Below are positions 57,101-64,000 of a stretch of DNA of 64,000 bases, in pieces. The DNA is from Pomacea canaliculata (lineage: Eukaryota > Mollusca > Gastropoda > Architaenioglossa > Ampullariidae). Where the stretch lies: NCBI RefSeq assembly GCF_003073045.1, contig NC_037590.1:21416449-21480448 (forward strand), in the 5' to 3' direction. Numbering within the stretch: position 1 is the first letter of the stretch; each line of letters begins with the position of its first letter. The position numbers and the translations under genes are program-made. The notes under the pieces were generated by a model that had not been told where the DNA came from, did not search any database, and saw nothing but the letters and a program-made list of their open reading frames with translations.

Positions 57101-59767
57101 TGTAGATGTCATGTTGAAGATGTCATTTTCACTAAATATTTCCTTCATAACTAAAAACTTGTATTAGGCCTAAAAAGATGTATCTGAGAAAGTAATAGAC
57201 TATATATGCATTTTTCATAGTTGTTTGTAGTGAATAAAGAATGCTTATAAAGCTCAAGAATAATGGTCTGTAAAATTTCATGTGTGATAGTTACTAGGTT
57301 TCCCTCAGTCAAAAGGATACAAAGTATTTTCTGTGTCAATGAAGACAACCTTCCCTCCACTGTAGCCTTGGTTTGTTGGTAATTGTGTGGTAACTAAAAG
57401 GATACACAAATGTGTAAAGATAAATCTACCATATTGATGCAGTGTCTGATGTAAAACAAGAATTAAAAGAATTTTTTTTACCTAGAACACACTTTATTAT
57501 GCATGTCCTACCAGAGTACAACAACTCCATGCAGACAACCATAAAACATACATATATAAATATGCAAACATACACGCTATGATTATGACTTACCTAAATC
57601 CTTTTGCTCAGTCTAATATTTCTGGCTAAAAGAAATTTCTCAGATATTGTAGTAAAAACGAAATGGTTAAAAAAAAAATGTAGTGAAAAAGATATCAGAC
57701 CACACAGAGTATGAGAGAGTTGAGTTTTTCCTGTTCTGAATTCTCCAAATACTTCTGTGATTGCCATGCTTTCAATTCCTCCTCCTAAAAGTTTACTGAA
57801 AATTATGAGAGGTGATTATCATACCAAAACACTGTGCGCTTTCTGTACAAGTTTTTCATGTGTTAAGGAAATGATGTATATACATATCTATAAGCACACA
57901 TATACACACCCATCAAAATGCTTCTTCAATACATCACATTCTTCATACATGCTGATTGTGTGCACTGACATGTTAAGATGTCAATTATATTTTTAAAATA
58001 AAAATAATAGTGAAAGATATCCAACAAACTTTGATATGTTTTATTTTAAAGGGAGCACTTCTTTTTAAAGAAACAACAATAAATTCTGCAAAATATTTCC
58101 AAGAAACTGCCAGAATATCCACTTAATTTACTTTAAAAACATTTCTGATGATCATCTGGAACTTACTTGAGTTCAGTGCTACCTGTCGATATCTTAAAAA
58201 CTTGTTTCCTCTTATCAGCATATTCTAAAGCTGTTTGGAAAGCAGTATCCTTAGAAATGGAGAAAATACTGATAAAATTGTGTTGATTTAATATTACATT
58301 TATTAGAATGTACTCATCTCAGAAAATTTTATTTTTCACTGGGAAGCTTGCATATATAAATATGCAAATTTTTTAAATTATTTAAATGTTACCCTTAAAT
58401 CTTTAAAGACATTAAAGACAATGTACATTACTGACTTGGAGCCCCAAATTCCTTATTCATAAGGATCAGCCATATTTTGAAGCAAAATATACTGTTAAAC
58501 ATACACAAAGTTTGGATGCTGCCTCTTTAATTTTCTCCATCTTTGCTTCAGAGATGCCTTTGATGTTGCAAAGTTTTTTTCTTGTTGTCATATGAATGCC
58601 CTGAAAAACACCTACAATTACCGAATGGTTACAGTAGAAGCACTTGTTTGTTAAGAAAACTTACAAGGTGATTTTGATGACGTTTTGACAAAAGTGAGTG
58701 AGTGTGTCTTTTTTTCCTAAAAGAAAGAAAATACAACTAGAAACACTGACAAAAATTACTTTGAATCTTTTTGCTCTTCATTTTCTCATATGATAAAGAT
58801 TTTCAACAGCCAATGTAAAGACTAACATACAGTCTTTGTACATAAGTGTTAGCAGACATAATTGAAATCTGCCACTATACATGTATGTCCTATTATCCTT
58901 CAGTAAAACCAATTCAACAATTCCTAATATTAAATTTAATAAATTGCAGTAACACCAAAAAACTAGACTGTTTGTGAGGATGTGTGCTTGTTTAAGAGAG
59001 AATTATACTCCAAAAGAAAAATACCTTTATGGTGCAAATACCCGCCTGTTTCAGTTTCTTGATGTCAGCAACATTCTGTGAAATTCCCATTAAAGTCTTT
59101 TAAACTTGTTGAACACATACACAACTTATATAGGTTAAGCGTCAAAACTTGAGTTTTCTGTTATATTTAATTTAATTAATCCTGATGAACTCAGAAATTA
59201 ACAACCATATGTTTATTTATGGTTACTGAAAATCATATGAGTATGTGTTTGAAGATACATTTACAATTCTTGAAAATCAATGAAAATCAGAACATTAGCA
59301 GCTTAATAATAAAAACTATTTTTTTCTACGTACAATCCCATGGTTTTGAAGTTGATCAATGTCAGCAAAAAATGACTCCTGTGGAAAAAGATCAGACTTC
59401 TGATACCATGCATAGAATGACTGGAGTTATATTCAACATTAACATGTTAAATTCAGTAATGATTCAAATCCGTTACTTCTGTGCACATAACGGTTCAAGA
59501 AAATCCATGTATTTAATCTTAAAACAACTGACCACACCACCAAAGACAAATCATTTAGAGCTTTCAAAGTTTTATTATAGAACAATATTTTAAAGAATAA
59601 GTTTTGATTACAAGTCAAATGCAGCGTACACTTTGTGTCAATTTTAATAACTTTTGACAAACCTCAATTTATCTTTTAAGATTTCAATTATTTAGATCAT
59701 TCAAATAATTTCTTACTTCATCATCATCGCTCTTATGGCCCATTTCTGCTACTACTTGATCTTCCAT
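54169..59767 (-). CDS. DMC1: Meiotic recombinase DMC1
   Basis: RecA/RAD51-family ATPase that forms filaments on single-stranded DNA and carries out strand exchange between homologues in meiosis. Thirteen exons join in phase on the minus strand: 59767-59717, 59378-59334, 59075-59025, 58600-58505, 58249-58167, 57795-57701, 57393-57321, 56953-56862, 56601-56528, 56153-56039, 55575-55515, 54699-54583 and 54238-54169. The product is 340 residues, the same length as human DMC1. It starts [10 protein letters not shown]. Exons 3-4 give the helix-hairpin-helix region ([20 protein letters not shown]). Exon 6 has Walker A as GEFRTGKTQ, exons 9-10 carry Walker B as FKLLIIDS, and exon 11 has the DNA-binding loop [13 protein letters not shown]. 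The end is [17 protein letters not shown]. The [19 protein letters not shown] segment and C terminus fit DMC1 better than RAD51. The start is 362 bp from that of SNU13, in divergent orientation. Confidence 0.98.
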
Positions 59768-60129
59768 TCCTGATAAATATTAATTATTTGAAGAACAAAG
59801 AAGAAAAAACATCAATGAAATCATCAATGTATACAAATCTTATGAATAAGAACTAAGAGTAGCCTTATCTTATTACTATAACTTGTTTCGCTGGTTAGTA
59901 AGCTGACTACTGAAATGGAAAAATTGTCGTCTGCTAGCGCGCGTTGAAATGTGCTTTGGCCTTGACCTTCAGTGGCCTTTCAGCTTTGTGTGAGTCTTAC
60001 TTCCGCTCAAGTTTTAACAGTTGTTTCCCTTTACTAGCCAGTTTCCGGCAGTTGTTCATGTAAAGCACGTGTGACGAGCACGCCTCAGTGAAGCGAAATA
60101 TTCGCAGAGAGGGTCAATAAGTAAAAAAA
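59768..60129. promoter_or_regulatory. Bidirectional promoter of DMC1 and SNU13
   Basis: Only 362 bp separate the two divergent start codons, so both 5' UTRs and the core promoters must share this space unless upstream UTR exons exist. The right half is relatively GC-rich, with ACTTCCGC (ETS-like) near 60000, GTTTCCGGCAG near 60044 and CACGTG near 60068. No TATA box is placed convincingly for either gene. Motif calls are by eye. Confidence 0.65.
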
Positions 60130-62878
60130 ATGGTAAGTTAGAACGAAAGTGAAGCGCATTTTGTATGTTTAGGCATATTTCGTTTTTATTTACTGTTGAT
60201 ATACACCTTAATTAATTCTAACATAATTTAATTGCAGTTCTTAGTGTTAGTTGGAGGTATGAGTGTAAACAATTCATATTTTAAAATTTGTGCTCTGTTA
60301 TGGATCTCTGCGACTTGAAAATGAACATTTTATCAGGCTGTTTGATTTACTACAATTCTAACTTAATGCAATGTTGACTATTTGTTCTGACAATACGAAT
60401 CAATAAAACAGCAAAATCTGCGTTCATTAGTAGTTCTGAGTAGTAGAAGCAGAAAACACAAACCACCATACAACCATAGTAAGTCTCTTTAGATGAATGA
60501 AATTAATCAGATTTTTGTATTAATATCATCATCCGCAGGACGCATTACAATCGAAAAAATAATCGTGATTTTCTTGATAGTATTATGTCTAACAACAGTA
60601 TAACAACACAAATTTCATGGGTTTTTTTTAATTGTGCAGACCACAAACGAGTACGTAAACCCCAAGGCCTACCCTTTGGCAGAACCTCAGCTGACACAGA
60701 ACATTCTTGACCTTGTGCAGCAGGCAGCTAACTACAAGCAGCTGAGAAAAGGTGCCAATGAAGGTAATCATCAGTAATCTTTTTGAGAGTTATATTTTGT
60801 ATCGTGGTGCTTCTGAAATATTTTCCAACTGGTGACATCACGAAAGCATTTCTTCATCCCTTGACTAGTGCCATTTGACTAACAGTTACCCTAGTCGTTG
60901 GGAAGTTGGGAGGCAGTAAACCTGGTTTTGCATTCTGATGCTACATCCTGTCCAGTTTAGCTATTGCTGTTGCATATCGCTCTGGAGTTGCCAAGAGGGC
61001 TCCAAAGTACTTAAAGCTTCATACCTGTGCGTCTTCAACCTGTAATCAGTTAATGTAAATCCCCAGATAATACTGAGTGCATTATCATAACCACTAAAGG
61101 TAATCATTAGAAATACATTAAAAAAAAAATGATGAAAAATATTTGCATGCACCTTTCCTAGGTATTTCTCAAAGATAGGAACCTTAGTTTTACTAGTTGA
61201 CCAGTCATGTAGATCTTTCTTCATTTTGTTTGTGTGTGTACAAGAGAGAGCAATGATGCTATCTTACTTTGGTGATGATTAGCGTGATTCTTTTGTCATC
61301 AGTGGTTGGAACAACTTACACTTAACTAAAAATGTAGTGAACCATTCACCCACTTGTACTTTGTCTCGCAGAAAAGAATGATTTACAGTCGCCCATTTTC
61401 CTGACTTTCACTGATTATAGTATCTTTTCTTTTTGTATCCCATGCGGCAACACTTTCTCTATTGCACGCTTAATTTCTATAGGCTTATAGTTGAGTTTAG
61501 TGTGCTTTTATATGCAGCCATCCAAACTACAATTTCTAGTACAAAGCTGTCACATATGTGATACATGATTTTTGGTAAATATTGGATTTAAAGACCTAGC
61601 TACCACAGTTGGAAAAATTAGCTTACGGTAATTTTCTGAGACTCACAAATGCGAATAGAAGTTTCCTTTTCTAAATAGTTTTTTTTCTTTGTTACCTGAG
61701 CTAATTCATAAATGTTTTCAAGTGCTTTTGTTGAGAATGAGATGTTTCACCATTGAACGATCACTGTTGCAGCAACAAAGACACTGAATCGTGGAATTGC
61801 AGAATTTATTGTGATGGCTGCAGATGCCCAGCCTCTTGAGATCCTGTTACATCTCCCTCTTCTGTGTGAAGACAAGGTGACATACAGATTCATCTTTTTA
61901 TCATCACAGTTTATTATGCAGTTCATTGCAGTTGTTCCAGACCATTACACGTGTTAAGTCTGTGACTGAAGAAACACACTGAATCAATACTGCAGCGTTA
62001 TTTCCCTGGAAATACAAAGTTTTTAGGTATTAAAGGTTGGTCATTCTAACAGATCTGGCTTATACCAAAGAAGGTAGTAGAGATGACTTTTTGGTTTCTC
62101 CCATTAAGAGAGGTACCAGCTTGACAGATGTCTCCCTGTGTAAATTACCTTTACTTTATAATTTGTAATAAGCAATAACTTATGTGATAACAGGTGTTAG
62201 TCATTTTTTAACAGCAAATATTTTTTATTTTTTCAGAATGTACCATATGTTTTTGTGCGTTCTAAACAAGGTGAGATGATTTTGTTTGTAGGGTGTGGAA
62301 CAACTCCCTATTTAACAGTACAGCTTATCATTGAAAAGCGATACATGCTAATAAATATGTTGTAGATTTGGAAAACTGCAATGGTCATAATGTAAAAGTT
62401 TAGTGATTTAATTGTTCTCCTTTTTTTTAAAAAAAAGTCCCTGATAACATCTTTGACCTACATTTAAAAAAACTGTTCTCAAAGCTACGAAAGACTTCTT
62501 CCTTTTAATAGGCAACAGTAGACAAGAACACACACAAATACATTTATAGCATATGGAATATTTTATGACGTGGAATGAAAATAGTTTCTCTTCTTTAATT
62601 GTGTGAATGAGATTCCATAATAAAATACAATGCTAGACTAGGACTACTTCCGGATAGTTTAAATGAAATATAAAAATCAAAAGATCTTAAAATGTTCTTT
62701 CATTAAAGTTTCTAGTTGGCATTTTCATTTTTTTTGGTTGTACTTTTTTCTAGCTCTTGGCCGAGCTTGTGGAGTTTCACGCCCAGTGATTGCCTGCTCA
62801 GTGACAGCAAAAGATGGATCACAGCTGAAAAGTCAGATAACTGCAATTCAAAACAGCATCGAGAAATTGCTCATATAA
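60130..62878 (+). CDS. SNU13: SNU13 / 15.5K k-turn RNA-binding protein
   Basis: Small L7Ae-family protein that binds kink-turn RNA in U4 snRNA and box C/D snoRNAs, nucleating the U4/U6.U5 tri-snRNP and the C/D snoRNP. Five exons: the ATG alone at 60130-60132, then about 60642-60763, 61773-61876, 62237-62270 and 62754-62878, giving about 129 residues (human 128). Conserved blocks are [39 protein letters not shown] (the k-turn contact), [40 protein letters not shown] and [12 protein letters not shown], ending IEKLLI. The first exon ends exactly at the start codon, followed by GTAAGT. It diverges from DMC1. Expression is expected to be broad, unlike meiotic DMC1, so the shared promoter region is notable. 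The limits of exon 2 are accurate to a couple of bases. Confidence 0.97.
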
Positions 62879-64000
62879 ACTTGTGAGAATGTCAGGAATA
62901 TTCTTATATTTTGCACCTTCTGTACCTTTCCTGAGAAGACCTAAATAGGGATTGGATCGTCTGTCATGTCATTTGTCTTGTTTTCATAGATGAGATAACA
63001 GTTACAGAGTAAGCTTCGTGTAACCGAATGGGTTGTACTGTTTATACTTCATATTATATGCAATTAAAAATGGAAAAAGAAACCGTGTTGTATTTTTATT
63101 GTTTTAAGTTCTGATCCTGAAAAAAAGAAAATAGTCTAAATTGAGGAGTGGAGAACAAATTGTTAACAAAAGCTTTTTCTGGATGTGTAGGAATTCTGTA
63201 GTATTCATAATAAATGACAGGCATTTATCTTTGTGTGGCATTACTTTGGTGTTCTTGTCGACACACCAGAACGCTCGCACTCAACATTCACTCGATTACC
63301 CGCCACGAACACGAATGCCAACCGATCCTTAGTGAACAAAAGGATGTACACCTGTTAACAATACAAACAAAATGTTTAATGACGAGCGTGATCTATTATT
63401 ACGTTTAACCAAACAAATTGATGCGATCACCATTCGCACCTACATACTGACCAGAACAACCAAAGCGATAGCGACAAGAATTTCCTTCTCACTACCCACG
63501 CTCATGATGACAGTTTCCTGTCAGTAGATGGCGTAGGGGTAGTTGAAAGCTGTTCACTGTTTACGGCAGGCTTGATCTTCCCTGAGGTACCCATTACTGC
63601 AGATAAGGGTGGGCAAGGGGAAAATTTCCACAGCCTTGAGCCAACCTGTTTCCGTCAGCGTGCTGTCAACGTCAACAACCATTGCTGCAGCAACTGCACG
63701 CGCTTTCGTCTGAAATTGTTCTACTGTTATCAGCAAACACACTTGAACAAACGGCTGCAACAACCGGATTTGTCACTGGTTCGCTTCTGGAATCGGTTCC
63801 TGGCCTGGCCATGACGCTTGTATTGATATCAGCAGCGACGAAACAGGAGATTGGCTAGTTAAAATGAGTCACGTGTATCTTAGAAAATGGTGTGCACAAC
63901 AATGTTTGGGATTGAGATGCGGTCAAACCATATGGTGATCGAATATTCTCACACTAGTGGAAAGTAACGAAATAACGACAACAAATATAACAAATTGGAG
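62879..64000. other. SNU13 3' UTR and unassigned flank
   Basis: The first about 200 bases are the SNU13 3' UTR; an ATTAAA near 63063 is a plausible polyadenylation signal. Beyond about 63.2 kb, base composition becomes more balanced. A minus-strand frame near 63510 starts MSVGSEKEILVAIALVVLV, which could be a short first exon of another gene with a membrane segment, but it has no continuation I can support. Nothing else is recognised. Confidence 0.4.

Noticed and set aside
63413-63540. Possible first exon on the minus strand (MSVGSEKEILVAIALVVLV)
   Set aside because: Stops after about 21 residues unless a weak GTCAGT donor is used, and no downstream exon was found before SNU13.
1-64000. CRISPR arrays, prophage, bacterial operons, tRNA or rRNA genes
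   Set aside because: None seen. tRNA-like boxes occur only within SINE-like repeats that lack a foldable full tRNA.

Overview
The window looks like genomic DNA from an invertebrate animal, most likely a mollusc and probably a gastropod. The genes are split into many short exons with GT-AG introns. Base composition is AT-rich outside coding sequence. There is a dense load of hAT-like, Tigger/pogo-like, LINE and tRNA-derived SINE-like repeats, and the LINE 3' ends carry ATT-type tails. The organism call is inference from the style of the genes and repeats; nothing in the sequence names the species. I see no bacterial operons, CRISPR arrays or prophage.

Five protein-coding genes can be rebuilt exon by exon. 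They are a Rho GDP-dissociation inhibitor on the minus strand (3614-6902, with a 5' UTR exon near 8.2 kb), NADPH:adrenodoxin oxidoreductase FDXR on the plus strand (9571-16741), a 20-exon SUN-domain nuclear envelope protein on the plus strand (25246-50453), the meiotic recombinase DMC1 on the minus strand (54169-59767, 13 exons, 340 residues), and the U4/U6.U5 snRNP and box C/D snoRNP protein SNU13 on the plus strand (60130-62878). RhoGDI and FDXR lie head to head, as do DMC1 and SNU13; the second pair has only about 360 bp between start codons. SUN and DMC1 lie tail to tail.

The rest is mostly repeat-rich intron and intergenic DNA. The 17-25 kb interval between FDXR and SUN has no recognisable gene. 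It holds a 249-bp fold-back element, a decayed hAT transposon, LINE fragments, and an inverted 97%-identical copy of the SUN exon 1 / intron 1 boundary flanked by 16-bp direct repeats. Two short hAT elements still have perfect 8-bp target duplications. Three Tigger/pogo-like elements carry inverted ends, two of them with intact TA duplications. A separate inverted-repeat element is nested inside a LINE, and a retroelement fragment with an 11-bp duplication is nested inside one of the Tigger-like elements.

The genes do not form one pathway. SUN and DMC1 are, however, both meiotic players (telomere tethering and strand exchange). In human, SUN2, DMC1 and SNU13 all map to 22q13, while ARHGDIA and FDXR both map to 17q25, so the window may preserve ancient linkage. 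I did not find a clearly undescribed biochemical system. The most unusual sequence-level signals are the inverted exon-boundary copy, the fold-back element, the exon-phase break in FDXR, and the start-codon-only first exon of SNU13.
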